Origin: Mesorhizobium sp. WSM4311
GTDB taxonomy: Bacteria; Pseudomonadota; Alphaproteobacteria; Rhizobiales; Rhizobiaceae
Assembly (NCBI RefSeq): GCF_002295115.1
Contig: NZ_NSFV01000002.1
Span: forward strand, 62,001 to 126,000
DNA length: 64,000 bases
Direction: 5' to 3'
Position numbers and translations under genes: made by a program. Each line of letters starts with the position of its first letter. The stretch's first letter is position 1. Under the pieces are notes generated by a model. It saw only the letters and a program-made list of their open reading frames with translations. It was not told where the DNA came from and did no database searches. Below, piece by piece: positions 51,105 to 59,997 of the stretch.

Positions 51105-52720
51105 GCGAAACTTCATCATCCCCTTTCGGCGATTACGACTACGTCATCGTCGGTGCCGGCTCCGCCGGCTGCGTGCTCGCCAACCGGCTCTCGGCCGATC
51201 CGCGCAACCGGGTGCTGCTGCTCGAAGCCGGCGGCAGCGACCGCTATCACTGGGTCGATATCCCGATCGGCTACCTCTTCTGCATGGGCAATCCGCGCAC
51301 CGACTGGATGATGAAGACCGAACCGGAAGCCGGTCTCAACGGACGCAGCCTCAACTATCCGCGCGGCAAGGTGCTTGGCGGCTGTTCGTCGATCAACGGC
51401 ATGATCTACATGCGCGGCCAGGCCGCCGACTATGAGGGCTGGCGACAGGCCGGCAATGTCGGCTGGGGTTGGGACGATGTGCTGCCGTATTTCCGCAAGT
51501 CGGAAGACTATCACGGCGGCAAGAGCGCCATGCATGGCAGCGGCGGCGAGTGGCGGGTCGAACGGCAGCGTCTGTCCTGGCCGATCCTCGACGCGTTCCG
51601 GGACGCCGCCGAGGAACTCGGCATTCCCCGCACCGACGATTTCAACACCGGCACCAATGAAGGCTCGGGCTATTTCGAGGTCAACCAGCGCCAAGGGGTG
51701 CGCTGGAACACATCGAAGGCGTTTTTGCGCGGCATTGCGGCGCGTCAGAATCTGCGCGTGGTGACGGGGGCCGAGACCGAACGGCTCGAATTCGACGGCC
51801 GGCGCGTCACCGGACTGGTCTTCCGCCAGGGCGACCGCCTGCACAGGGTCAGCGCCGGACAGACGATCCTTGCAGCCGGTGCCATCAACTCGCCGAAGAT
51901 CCTCGAACTGTCGGGAGTGGGTCGACCCGACCTGCTTTCGAGCATTGGCGTGGATGTTCGACGCGCCTTGCCGGGCGTTGGCGAAAACCTGCAGGATCAT
52001 CTGCAGATACGCACGGTTTTCAAGGTCGCCAATGCCGCGACGCTCAACCAGCGCTATCACAATCTGATCAGCCGCGCGGCGATGGGGGTGGAATACGCGT
52101 TCAAACGCAGCGGGCCGCTGTCGATGGCGCCGAGCCAGCTCGGCATCTTCGCCAGAAGCGATCCTCGGCTCGCAACACCTGATCTGGAATACCATGTGCA
52201 ACCGCTGAGCACGGACCGCCTGGGCGAGCCGCTGCATCGCTTTCCCGCGGTCACCGTGTCGGTCTGCAATCTGCGTCCGGAAAGCCGTGGCACCGTGCAT
52301 ATGGCATCGTCCGATCCGCGCGAGGCGACGAAGATCCGGCCGAACTATCTCTCCACCGCGGGAGATCGCAGCGTCGCGGTCGCATCGCTGCGCCATGTGC
52401 GCAGCCTGATGAAGGCACGGGCCGTGGCACGCTTTGCGCCCGAAGAGATGCTGCCCGGCACGCAATATGACAGCGACGAAGACCTCATCCGCAAGGCCGG
52501 CGATATCGGTACGACGATCTTCCACCCCGTCGGCACCTGCAAGATGGGTTCGGACTCGATGGCGGTGGTCGACGACCGGCTACGCGTTCACGGGCTTGCC
52601 GGACTGCGCGTGGTCGATGCCTCGATCATGCCGACAATCGTCTCGGGCAACACCAACTCTCCGGTCGTCATGATCGCGGAGAAGGCAGCGGAGATGATCT
52701 TGCAGGATCCACGCCGATAG
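51101..52720 (+). CDS. GMC-family FAD oxidoreductase (choline dehydrogenase-like), second copy
   Basis: Flavoprotein alcohol oxidoreductase of 539 residues. FAD motif VGAGSAGCVLANRLSAD, GMC signatures GKVLGGCSSINGMIYMRG and AAGAINSPKILELSGVG, and catalytic region FHPVGTCKMGSD are all intact. The GTG at 51101 is preferred; the longer GTG-led frame from 51068 reads through the kinase remnant. It resembles the GMC protein at 26986 but is clearly diverged. By position it would oxidise an alcohol group of the compound imported by the preceding CUT1 system. Confidence 0.88.
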   Translation: MSETSSSPFGDYDYVIVGAGSAGCVLANRLSADPRNRVLLLEAGGSDRYHWVDIPIGYLFCMGNPRTDWMMKTEPEAGLNGRSLNYPRGKVLGGCSSINGMIYMRGQAADYEGWRQAGNVGWGWDDVLPYFRKSEDYHGGKSAMHGSGGEWRVERQRLSWPILDAFRDAAEELGIPRTDDFNTGTNEGSGYFEVNQRQGVRWNTSKAFLRGIAARQNLRVVTGAETERLEFDGRRVTGLVFRQGDRLHRVSAGQTILAAGAINSPKILELSGVGRPDLLSSIGVDVRRALPGVGENLQDHLQIRTVFKVANAATLNQRYHNLISRAAMGVEYAFKRSGPLSMAPSQLGIFARSDPRLATPDLEYHVQPLSTDRLGEPLHRFPAVTVSVCNLRPESRGTVHMASSDPREATKIRPNYLSTAGDRSVAVASLRHVRSLMKARAVARFAPEEMLPGTQYDSDEDLIRKAGDIGTTIFHPVGTCKMGSDSMAVVDDRLRVHGLAGLRVVDASIMPTIVSGNTNSPVVMIAEKAAEMILQDPRR

Positions 52721-52744
52721 TGCCGTGGCGATGTGCGGCATCCT

Positions 52745-52864
52745 GCGGATGCCGAAGCCGTCGCGACCTATGCCGGCCACCGTTTCGCGCGCGAACAGGA
52801 CGCACACGATATCGGTGATGCGCTGCCGTTCCGGCGGGAAGTGGCGGCCCTGGCGGCGGAATAG
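52745..52864 (+). pseudogene. Possible C-terminal remnant of an unidentified gene
   Basis: One frame reads DAEAVATYAGHRFAREQDAH then DIGDALPFRREVAALAAE and stops at 52862-52864. The composition looks like real protein and it lies between two intact genes, but there is no start and I do not recognise the family. Confidence 0.3.
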
Positions 52865-52971
52865 GCCCGAGCTGCCCTCGCGACCATGGGTCCAATCCAT
52901 CAGGGTTGCCGCGGTCCCGCCCCATGCCGTAGACAGGCGGCCGTGACGGACGTTGGCGGAGAAGAAACAAG

Positions 52972-53841
52972 ATGTCGGACCGGATGAAGACCCTCTCCTC
53001 GGCCAAGTCGCATGGCGGCGTGCAGGGCGTCTATTCCCATGCTTCGTATGCCTGCTCTTGCGACATGATTTTCGCCGTCTTCGTGCCGCCGCAGGCCCGT
53101 GAAAAACCTTGCCCGGTCGTGTGGTACCTCTCCGGCCTCACCTGCACCCATGCCAATGTCATGGACAAGGGTGAGTACCGGCGCATGGCTGCGGAGCTTG
53201 GCCTGATCGTCGTCTGTCCCGACACCAGCCCGCGCGGAGATATTCCCGACGAGAAGGACAATTGGCAGTTCGGCAGTGGCGCCGGCTTCTACCTCGATGC
53301 GACGCAAGCGCCTTACGCCACGAACTACCGCATGTGTTCCTATGTCAGCGAGGAATTGCCGGCGTTGATCGCCCGGGAATTTCCGGCCGATATGACGCGC
53401 CAGGCGATCTTCGGCCACTCGATGGGCGGGCATGGGGCGCTGACGATCGCGCTCAAGAATCCCGGGCGCTTCAAAAGCTGTTCGGCCTTCGCGCCGATCG
53501 TGCAGCCAAGCACCGCCGGCTGGTCGCGGCCCGCTCTCGAAAAATATCTCGGTGCCGACGAGGCGTCATGGCGGGGCTATGATGCCACCTTGCTCATTGA
53601 GGATGGCCACCGTTTCCCCGAGCTTTTCGTCGATCAGGGAACGTCTGACGGCTTTCTCAAGGACGGGCTGAGGCCCTGGCTGCTGGAAGCTGCCTGCGCC
53701 AAGGCGGGCATTGCGCTGACCTTGCGCATGCAGGACGGCTACGACCATTCGTATTTCTTCATTTCGACATTCATGGACGACCATCTGAGATGGCACGCCG
53801 ACAGATTGTCTGACCCGGTTCCTGGCACCGGGCAACGCTGA
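52972..53841 (+). CDS. fghA: S-formylglutathione hydrolase
   Basis: Hydrolyses S-formylglutathione to formate and glutathione in formaldehyde detoxification. The 289-residue protein has the serine nucleophile S150 in FGHSMGGHGALT, the aspartate in VDQGTSDGFL and the histidine in GYDHSYFFI, and the conserved opening VPPQAREKPCPVVWYLSGLTC. GGAG precedes the ATG. The glutathione-dependent formaldehyde dehydrogenase that normally precedes it is not in this window. Confidence 0.94.
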   Translation: MSDRMKTLSSAKSHGGVQGVYSHASYACSCDMIFAVFVPPQAREKPCPVVWYLSGLTCTHANVMDKGEYRRMAAELGLIVVCPDTSPRGDIPDEKDNWQFGSGAGFYLDATQAPYATNYRMCSYVSEELPALIAREFPADMTRQAIFGHSMGGHGALTIALKNPGRFKSCSAFAPIVQPSTAGWSRPALEKYLGADEASWRGYDATLLIEDGHRFPELFVDQGTSDGFLKDGLRPWLLEAACAKAGIALTLRMQDGYDHSYFFISTFMDDHLRWHADRLSDPVPGTGQR

Positions 53842-53865
53842 AGCAAGGGAATATACCCGAGCGGG

Positions 53866-53961
53866 CTAATCCCGCAGCAGGTCGAACATCAGCTTGATGA
53901 AGCGGTCCGCGTCGACTTCGTGCGCGATGCGCGCATTGTCAGGTCGGTCGAACGCTTCGTG
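53866..53961 (-). pseudogene. C-terminal remnant of a nucleoside hydrolase
   Basis: Read on the minus strand, the frame gives HEAFDRPDNARIAHEVDADR then FIKLMFDLLRD and a TAG stop at 53866-53868. This matches the usual nucleoside hydrolase end (compare RIDPAPFFELMLERI in the intact gene at 9304). It abuts the stop of the next minus-strand gene directly, suggesting a deletion junction at 53961/53962. Confidence 0.5.
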
Positions 53962-55245
53962 TCAGAGGCCGAACCGGTCCTTCAGCCGCCCGGACAGGAT
54001 CGCGGCCTTCACCCCGAGCGGCCAGAGGCGGTGGAACCGGATTGGCTTGAGCGTCGATGTCGGCATGGGAAACGGCGACGTGTCGCTGCCGCGCAGCCGC
54101 TGCGCCAGGGCAGCGCCCATCGCCGAGGCCATGGCGACGCCACGGCCGTTGTAGCCAACGCAGATCAGCACGCCGTCCTGCGGCTCGTGAATGTGCAGAA
54201 GATGGTCCTTGGTGATCGCCACCCGGCCGTTCCAGCCATGTGTCCAGCGCGTTCCGGCAAGCGCCGGCCACAGCCGCAGCGCATAGTCGGTGAGGTAGCG
54301 GATGGCGGAGGGATCGCCGATCGGCTTCATCGGTCCCCGGCCGCCCATGAGAAGGCGGTTCTGCGCGTCGATGCGGTAGTATACGGTGATATTGCCGGCT
54401 TCGTAGACGACCGGCCTTTCAGGGAGAATTGCGGCCGCTGCTGCCGGCGCAAGCGGTTCGGTCGCCGCGATCGCGCTGAACACCGGAACAAGCGACTGCT
54501 CCAGGCCCGGCCACAGGGCTCCGGTATAGCCGTTGGTTGCTACAAGCACCTTCTGTGCGCTGACCGAGCCGTTGGCGGTTTTGAGGACCCATCGTCCAGC
54601 CTCCCTCTTCAGCGAAAGCACTTCGCTGCCACCGAAAATCCGCGCGCCGGCGTTCCGCGCGGCGGCTGCCAGGCCGATCGTGTATTTCAGGGGATGGAGG
54701 TCGCCGCCGCGCGCGTCGAACATGCCGGCTATGTATCTGTCGGTTCCGGTTCGTGTCGCCATCGCCTGTGCATCCAGCATGCTGACCGGCATGCCCCGCC
54801 GCTCGCATTGCGCGGCCGTGGTCCGCACCGCGGCTTCCGGCTTCGGCCGGATCGCCGCGCGGATGGTCCCGTTCTGCCGGGCCTCGCAGGCGATCGACAG
54901 GCGCTTGATGAGGCCGAAGGTGAAATCCGGCGCACCGTAGGAGAAATCGATCATCCGCGGCCCAAGCTCAGGGCCGAACATCGCCTCGATCGTGTCGGGA
55001 TCGTATTTGAGGCCGGGATTGACCTGGCCGCCATTCCTGCCCGAAGCGCCCCAGCCCGGCTGGTGCGCTTCCAGCACGGCAACGTCGTCGCCGGCTTCCG
55101 CCAGATGCAAGGCGGTGGAAAGGCCGGTGAAGCCGCCGCCGACAATGGCGACCCTTGCCCGCTGCACGCCGGCAAGGGCGGGGTAGTCGGCGGTGCCGCC
55201 GGCCGTTTCGCGGTAGAGGCTCTTCGGTGCGTTGCTCTCTAGCAT
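53962..55245 (-). CDS. FAD-dependent oxidoreductase (DadA/PuuB-like)
   Basis: Flavoprotein of 427 residues that probably oxidises an amine or amino acid. The FAD motif is VAIVGGGFTGLSTALHLAEAG near residue 32, followed by SGRNGGQVNPG, a flavin contact typical of the DAO family, and a C-terminal GVLICVGYNGRGVAMASAMG. It has similarity in layout to gamma-glutamylputrescine oxidoreductase. The ATG at 55245 is chosen; 55254 is also possible, and the open frame further upstream is unconserved. It lies downstream of the HisC-like gene in the same direction. Confidence 0.84.
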   Translation of the reverse strand: MLESNAPKSLYRETAGGTADYPALAGVQRARVAIVGGGFTGLSTALHLAEAGDDVAVLEAHQPGWGASGRNGGQVNPGLKYDPDTIEAMFGPELGPRMIDFSYGAPDFTFGLIKRLSIACEARQNGTIRAAIRPKPEAAVRTTAAQCERRGMPVSMLDAQAMATRTGTDRYIAGMFDARGGDLHPLKYTIGLAAAARNAGARIFGGSEVLSLKREAGRWVLKTANGSVSAQKVLVATNGYTGALWPGLEQSLVPVFSAIAATEPLAPAAAAAILPERPVVYEAGNITVYYRIDAQNRLLMGGRGPMKPIGDPSAIRYLTDYALRLWPALAGTRWTHGWNGRVAITKDHLLHIHEPQDGVLICVGYNGRGVAMASAMGAALAQRLRGSDTSPFPMPTSTLKPIRFHRLWPLGVKAAILSGRLKDRFGL

Positions 55246-55411
55246 GCTGGGCATCGTCAAGGCGACCGGGGAGGAACACAGGCCCGAGAGGCTGGACGGA
55301 AGCCGTTGGGCGAAAGGGGATGCGCCACCTGCGAAAAACTCCATATTGGGAACGGCAGACCGTATATCGTGCCCGGTGCGCGCCAGACAATTCAGCATGG
55401 CCTTCGGGAAA

Positions 55412-56515
55412 TCACAACAGCCGCGACAGCGCCGCCATGAAGTGGTCGTTCTCCGCTGGCGAGCCGATGCTGACACGCACATAACTGTCGAAATCTTGCT
55501 GCTTCCACGGTTTGACAATGACGCCTTCGCGCAGCAGGCCCTCGGCGAAGGCGGCGGCATTTTGCCGGCAGTTGAAGAACAGGAAATTGCCGCGGGAAGG
55601 GGCGACGTCGAGGCCCATGTTCCTGAGGAAGCTCTCGACCCGCGTTCTTTCCGCCTTGGCCAGCGCGACGACCCTTGCAAGGTGTTTCTCGTCCGCCAGC
55701 GCCGCCAGCGCGGCGGCCTGAGCCATGCCATTGGCGTTGAATGGTGTGCGCACCCTGTCGAGCAGGGCGCGCAATTCCGGGTCGCCGACGATACCGAAGC
55801 CGATCCGCAATCCGGCGAGCCCGAACGCCTTGGAAAATGTCCGCAGCACGATCCAGGGCCGGTCACATTTGCAGAGGTAAGGTAGCGACGAGGCATAGTC
55901 GTCGCCTTCCGCATATTCGGCATAGGCTTCGTCGACGACGATCAGCGTCTCGTCGCCGGCCGCATCCAGAACCTTCGACAGCTCGCCGGCCGACAGCCAG
56001 CTGCCGACCGGGTTCATCGGGTTGGAGAACAGCAGCATGCGGGGCCGCTCGCGCACCGCCTCGATCAGGGCATCGACATTGATGGTGAGGTCGTCGTTGA
56101 CGGTCGCTCGTTTGACGCTCGCGCCCATCAGTGTCGCGTAGTCCTCGTGCAGCGGGAACGATGGATAGAGCGTGACGACGGCATCGCCGGGCCGCAACAC
56201 GGCACGGCTGATGACGGAGAGAAGGTCCTCCGAGCCATTGCCGAGGATCACCTGATCCTCACCGAACTCATATTTGGCGGCGATAGCCTGGCGCAGTTCG
56301 CGCCCGGCCGGATCCGGATAGATCCGGAACATCTCGGCGCCGGCCTGCATCATCGTGGCAAGCGTCGGACTCGGACCAAGCGGGTTTTCATTCGAGCCCA
56401 GCTTGGCGATCCTGGCCGGAGCATATCGTTGCATGACCTCGGCGACGGTCAGCCCGGAATTGTAAGGCGACAAGCGCGTGACTTCGGTTCGGACCATGTC
56501 TGATGCTTTCGACAT
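55412..56515 (-). CDS. HisC-like pyridoxal-phosphate aminotransferase
   Basis: Class I/II aminotransferase of 367 residues resembling histidinol-phosphate aminotransferase. It has KLGSNENPLGPSP near residue 38, the phosphate-contact FSNPMNPVGS, the DEAYAEYAEGDDY segment, and the PLP lysine in RTFSKAFGLAGLR. Since it is not near other his genes and lies divergent from an SDR/HisD-like operon with a shared regulator motif between, it may have a catabolic or specialised role, for example transamination of a sulfonated keto acid. That role is inference; a second biosynthetic HisC is the plain alternative. Confidence 0.85.
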   Translation of the reverse strand: MSKASDMVRTEVTRLSPYNSGLTVAEVMQRYAPARIAKLGSNENPLGPSPTLATMMQAGAEMFRIYPDPAGRELRQAIAAKYEFGEDQVILGNGSEDLLSVISRAVLRPGDAVVTLYPSFPLHEDYATLMGASVKRATVNDDLTINVDALIEAVRERPRMLLFSNPMNPVGSWLSAGELSKVLDAAGDETLIVVDEAYAEYAEGDDYASSLPYLCKCDRPWIVLRTFSKAFGLAGLRIGFGIVGDPELRALLDRVRTPFNANGMAQAAALAALADEKHLARVVALAKAERTRVESFLRNMGLDVAPSRGNFLFFNCRQNAAAFAEGLLREGVIVKPWKQQDFDSYVRVSIGSPAENDHFMAALSRLL

Positions 56516-56667
56516 TAGCGGGCTCCTCTACGGTCGGCCGACGGACCCCTATCATCGACCGGGTTCTCAAAAACCAGGGTTTCGCTGCATCGTCCCCAGG
56601 GGAGCCTGGTCGCCGACGGGCGCGCCAGCGCAGCGAATTTTGTTAGGAGTAGCGTAGCCGAAACTGT

Positions 56668-56682
56668 TTGTATATGCTTGTA
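56668..56682. promoter_or_regulatory. GntR (HutC-type) operator motif, site A
   Basis: TTGTATATGCTTGTA fits the shared pattern WTGTATRTRCWTGTA found also at 60770 and 62165. TTGTATATG is repeated with a ten-base period here (56668-56676 and 56678-56686). It lies between the HisC-like gene and the SDR operon. Confidence 0.68.
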
Positions 56683-56746
56683 TATGTAACTTGATCTGGT
56701 AGTCTCGCTATGGGAACGGAAGCTCGACACCGGCAAGGAGGATCAC

Positions 56747-57520
56747 ATGCGTAATGCTTCTCTGTTCGATCTCGCCGGCAGGAAAGCGCTTGTCACCGGC
56801 GCCAGCCGCGGAATCGGCCGCAGCATCGCCGAGGCGTTGAGCGCTGCCGGCGCCGACGTCGCGGTCACCGCGCGCAGCCTGGCGTCCCTCGACGGGACCA
56901 CGGCGGCGATCCGTGCGGCCGGCGGGGTTGCGCATGCCGTCGCTCTCGACGTCACCGATGTCGGCCGCTGCCGGACCGCTACCGCCGAGGCTGCGGGCCT
57001 GCTTGGCGGTCTCGACATCCTCGTCAACAATGCCGGAATGGAGGAGGTCAGGCCCTCGCTCGACGTCGACGAGGCGCTGTGGGACCGGATCGTCGACACC
57101 AATCTCAAGGGGGCGTTCTTCTGCGCCCAGGCGGCTGCACTGCAGATGCGGGATGCCGGGCATGGCGGCGCCATCATCAATCTCTGCTCGCTGACGTCAG
57201 AAGTCGGCATTCCCACCGCGGTGCCCTACGGCTCGTCGAAGTCGGGCCTGCTCGGCATGACCAGGGCGCTGGCGGCGGAGTGGGCGGGTCTCGGCATCCG
57301 GGTCAACGCCATCGCCCCGGGTTACTTCCGGACGGCGATGACCGATGTGTTCTACAGCAACGAGGCATGGCAGCAGTCCATGCTCGCCAAGATCCCGCAG
57401 CAGCGTTTCGGCGATCTCGGCGACCTGCACGGCGTTGCCGTCTTCCTTGCCTCGGATGCGGCGGCCTACATAACCGGCCAGTCCATTCCGGTGGATGGCG
57501 GCTTCCTGGCATCGATTTGA
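56747..57520 (+). CDS. Short-chain dehydrogenase, first gene of the HisD-like operon (HpsO-like candidate)
   Basis: NAD(P)-dependent alcohol dehydrogenase of 257 residues. TGASRGIG is at residues 17-24, NNAG at 95-98, the catalytic serine at 148, Y161 and K165 in PYGSSKSG, and the end GQSIPVDGGFLASI is typical. AGGAGG precedes the ATG. Together with a HisD-family enzyme and a zinc alcohol dehydrogenase downstream it forms the enzyme set known from 2,3-dihydroxypropane-1-sulfonate breakdown, where two extra dehydrogenases interconvert the two enantiomers. Substrate is inferred from context only. Confidence 0.84.
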   Translation: MRNASLFDLAGRKALVTGASRGIGRSIAEALSAAGADVAVTARSLASLDGTTAAIRAAGGVAHAVALDVTDVGRCRTATAEAAGLLGGLDILVNNAGMEEVRPSLDVDEALWDRIVDTNLKGAFFCAQAAALQMRDAGHGGAIINLCSLTSEVGIPTAVPYGSSKSGLLGMTRALAAEWAGLGIRVNAIAPGYFRTAMTDVFYSNEAWQQSMLAKIPQQRFGDLGDLHGVAVFLASDAAAYITGQSIPVDGGFLASI

Positions 57521-57602
57521 GGCGGCGCGCTAAAAGTTCGAAATCAACGTCTCGCGCAACGTAACCGGCCGGCGCGTTGCCTTCCAACAAAGAGGAATAT
57601 CC

Positions 57603-58925
57603 ATGTCCGACATCAGCTTCCACGATCTGTCATCGCTCGACGCCACCCAGCGGGCCAGCCTGTTGAAGCGCGCCGAGGCCGATCTGTCGGTCTTCGTCGA
57701 AAAAGTCCGCCCGATCATCCAGGCCGTCAAGGACGAGGGCGACGCCGCCCTCATCCGGTTCGCCAGGGAGCTCGACAAGGCCAATGTCGCCGAAGGCGGA
57801 CTGCAGGTGTCGGAAGCCGAGTTCGACGCGGCCTTCGACAAGGTCGAAAAGGATGTCGTGGAGAGCATCGCCTTCGGCATCGACAACATCAGGCGTTTCC
57901 ATGAGGAGCAGAAGCCGGAAACGATGTGGCTCAAGGAAGTCCGGCCGGGCGCCTATGCCGGCGACCGCTATACGCCGATCGCCTCCGTCGCGCTCTACGT
58001 GCCGCGCGGCAAGGGCGCCTTTCCGTCGGTGACGATGATGACATCGGTTCCGGCGGTCATTGCCGGCGTGCCGCAGATCGCCATCGTGACGCCACCGACA
58101 TCGGATGGTTCGGTGGATGCGGCGACCCTGGTCGCGGCTCGCCTCGCCGGCGTGCACACCGTCTACAAATGCGGCGGCGCCCATGCCGTCGCCGCCGTCG
58201 CCTACGGCACCGAGACGGTGAAGCCCGCGCTCAAGATCGTCGGCCCCGGCAGCCCATGGGTGGTGGCGGCGAAGAGCATCCTGTCCTCGGTCATTAACAC
58301 AGGGCTTCCGGCCGGCCCGTCGGAAGCCATCATCTTTGCCGATGACAGCGTCGACGGCGGCCTTGCCGCGCTCGATCTGCTGATCGAGGCCGAGCACGGA
58401 CCGGATTCTTCGGCCTATCTGGTGACGCACAGCCGCAAGGTCGCCGAGGCAGCGCTCGCCGCACTCCCGCAACACTGGTCGCGGATGACCGAACAGCGCG
58501 TGGAGTTCTCGCGCGCCGTGCTGACGGGCAAGCGCGGCGGCGTCGTGCTGACCGCGTCGCTGGAAGACAGCTACCGCTTCATCAACGACTATGCGCCCGA
58601 ACATCTGGAAATCCTGTCGAACGATCCGTTCGCGCATCTCGGGCATATCACCGAGGCGGCCGAGATCCTCATGGGCCCGCATACGCCGGTGACCCTTGCC
58701 AACTTCGTCCTTGGGCCTAATGCCGTGCTGCCGACCAGCCGCTGGGCGCGCACCTACGGGCCGCTTTCGGTGACTGATTTCGTCAAGCGCTCGTCTGTCG
58801 GCTACGTCACCTCGGCCGCCTATCCGGAATTGGCGAAGCATGCCCGCAGGCTCGCCCGCTACGAGGGCTTCAGCTCGCACGAAAACGCGGTCTCGGAGAT
58901 CCGCGACCGCTACCTCGCCGGCTGA
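57603..58925 (+). CDS. hpsN: HisD-family dehydrogenase, probable sulfopropanediol 3-dehydrogenase (HpsN-like) rather than histidinol dehydrogenase
   Basis: Zinc- and NAD-dependent dehydrogenase of 440 residues with the full HisD fold. The catalytic E333-H334 pair in YAPEHLE and the E421...H426 pair in EGFSSHENAV are kept. Positions that in E. coli HisD bind zinc and histidinol differ: Gln259 is Glu262, Asp360 is Asn367 and His367 is Ala374. Loss of that histidine argues against histidinol. HpsN, which oxidises 2,3-dihydroxypropane-1-sulfonate to sulfolactate, is a HisD homologue encoded with two other dehydrogenases, as here. Annotation pipelines would call it hisD. The exact substrate is unproven. 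Confidence 0.74.
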   Translation: MSDISFHDLSSLDATQRASLLKRAEADLSVFVEKVRPIIQAVKDEGDAALIRFARELDKANVAEGGLQVSEAEFDAAFDKVEKDVVESIAFGIDNIRRFHEEQKPETMWLKEVRPGAYAGDRYTPIASVALYVPRGKGAFPSVTMMTSVPAVIAGVPQIAIVTPPTSDGSVDAATLVAARLAGVHTVYKCGGAHAVAAVAYGTETVKPALKIVGPGSPWVVAAKSILSSVINTGLPAGPSEAIIFADDSVDGGLAALDLLIEAEHGPDSSAYLVTHSRKVAEAALAALPQHWSRMTEQRVEFSRAVLTGKRGGVVLTASLEDSYRFINDYAPEHLEILSNDPFAHLGHITEAAEILMGPHTPVTLANFVLGPNAVLPTSRWARTYGPLSVTDFVKRSSVGYVTSAAYPELAKHARRLARYEGFSSHENAVSEIRDRYLAG

Positions 58926-58940
58926 ACGGAGACGATCGCG

Positions 58941-59966
58941 ATGAAGGCGGCACGGCTTTATGGACCGGGCGATCTGCGGGTGGAGGACATCGCCGAACCC
59001 GGCTTGCCGGATGCCGGCTGGGTGAAGCTCAGGGTCGATGCCGCCGGCATCTGCGGTTCGGACCTGCACAATTTCCGCACCGGCCAATGGATAAGCCGCT
59101 CGCCTTCGACCGCCGGCCATGAGCTGACCGGCACGGTGACCGCGCTCGGCGAGGGCGTCGACACGGTCGCCATCGGCGACAGGGTGATTGCCGATTCCCG
59201 CTTCTGGTGCGGGGAATGCGCGCAATGCCGTGCCGGCAGGCGCCATCTATGCGCTTCGCTGGGCTTTGTCGGCGAAGTCTGCGACGGCGGCTTTGCCGAA
59301 CAGGCTGTTCTACCCGCGCGACTGCTGCATGTTGTCGATGCAGCACTTGACGAACGGGTCGCCGCGATGGCGGAGCCGCTCGCGGTGGCGCTGCACGCGG
59401 TACGGCGTTTGCCAAAGACGGCAGGCTCGGTGCTTGTCGTCGGCTGCGGGCCGATCGGCGGTCTCGCCGCGCTGCTGCTGTCTCGAAGCTTTGCCGGCAC
59501 CGTGCTTGTCGCCGACCGCAACCAGGCCCGCTGCGCCCGCGTGGCGCGGGTGACCGGCGCAACAATCGTCGACCTTGACCGCGATGCCATTGCCGCCGCG
59601 ACCGCCAATGCTCCGCTGCTGGCGGCCGTCGAGGCGACCGGCAGCATCGCCGCTTTCAACCAGTTGCTCGGCGTTCTCGATTCCGGCAGCGCTGTGGCGA
59701 TGGTCGGCATCTTCCATGGCCGTCTCGACATCGACCCCAACCTTCTGGTCGAACGCGAGATCGCGCTGCTGGGGTGCCATGCCTTCGCCGACGAGTTGCC
59801 CGACGCCGTGCGGATGCTGGGTGAGTTGAGCAAACCGCTGCTTTCCCTGATCGATCGCGAGATCGGTCTCGACGATATTGCGGCCACTTATGAGCGGCTG
59901 TTGGCGGGGCAAAGCGACGGCTTGAAAACAATCATCCGCATGCGGCAACCTGTCGAGCCGGCTTGA
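58941..59966 (+). CDS. Zinc-dependent alcohol dehydrogenase (HpsP-like candidate)
   Basis: Medium-chain dehydrogenase of 341 residues. The catalytic zinc ligands are C38 in GICGSDLHN and H60-E61 in AGHELTG; the structural zinc is held by C90, C93, C96 and C104 in CGECAQCRAGRRHLC. The nucleotide motif is VLVVGCGPIGG. It resembles sorbitol and L-threonine dehydrogenases. It follows the HisD-like gene by 15 bases, so the three dehydrogenases are made together and probably act on one carbon skeleton. Confidence 0.86.
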   Translation: MKAARLYGPGDLRVEDIAEPGLPDAGWVKLRVDAAGICGSDLHNFRTGQWISRSPSTAGHELTGTVTALGEGVDTVAIGDRVIADSRFWCGECAQCRAGRRHLCASLGFVGEVCDGGFAEQAVLPARLLHVVDAALDERVAAMAEPLAVALHAVRRLPKTAGSVLVVGCGPIGGLAALLLSRSFAGTVLVADRNQARCARVARVTGATIVDLDRDAIAAATANAPLLAAVEATGSIAAFNQLLGVLDSGSAVAMVGIFHGRLDIDPNLLVEREIALLGCHAFADELPDAVRMLGELSKPLLSLIDREIGLDDIAATYERLLAGQSDGLKTIIRMRQPVEPA

Positions 59967-59987
59967 TTTCCGATAAATTGCCGGAAA
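59967..59987 (+). other. Small hairpin covering the gntR ribosome site
   Basis: TTTCCG pairs with CGGAAA across a nine-base loop. The second arm runs into the AAAGGA ribosome site for the gene at 59998, so the fold could lower translation of the regulator. A weak, six-base stem. Confidence 0.3.
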
Positions 59988-59997
59988 GGATTTTGAA

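Noticed and set aside
57603..58925. Reading the HisD-family gene as the biosynthetic hisD of the organism
   Set aside because: The histidinol-contacting histidine and two zinc-site residues are changed, and the neighbours are catabolic dehydrogenases and an importer.
57630..59246. Minus-strand open frame opposite the HisD-like and ADH genes
   Set aside because: Shadow of two well-supported genes.
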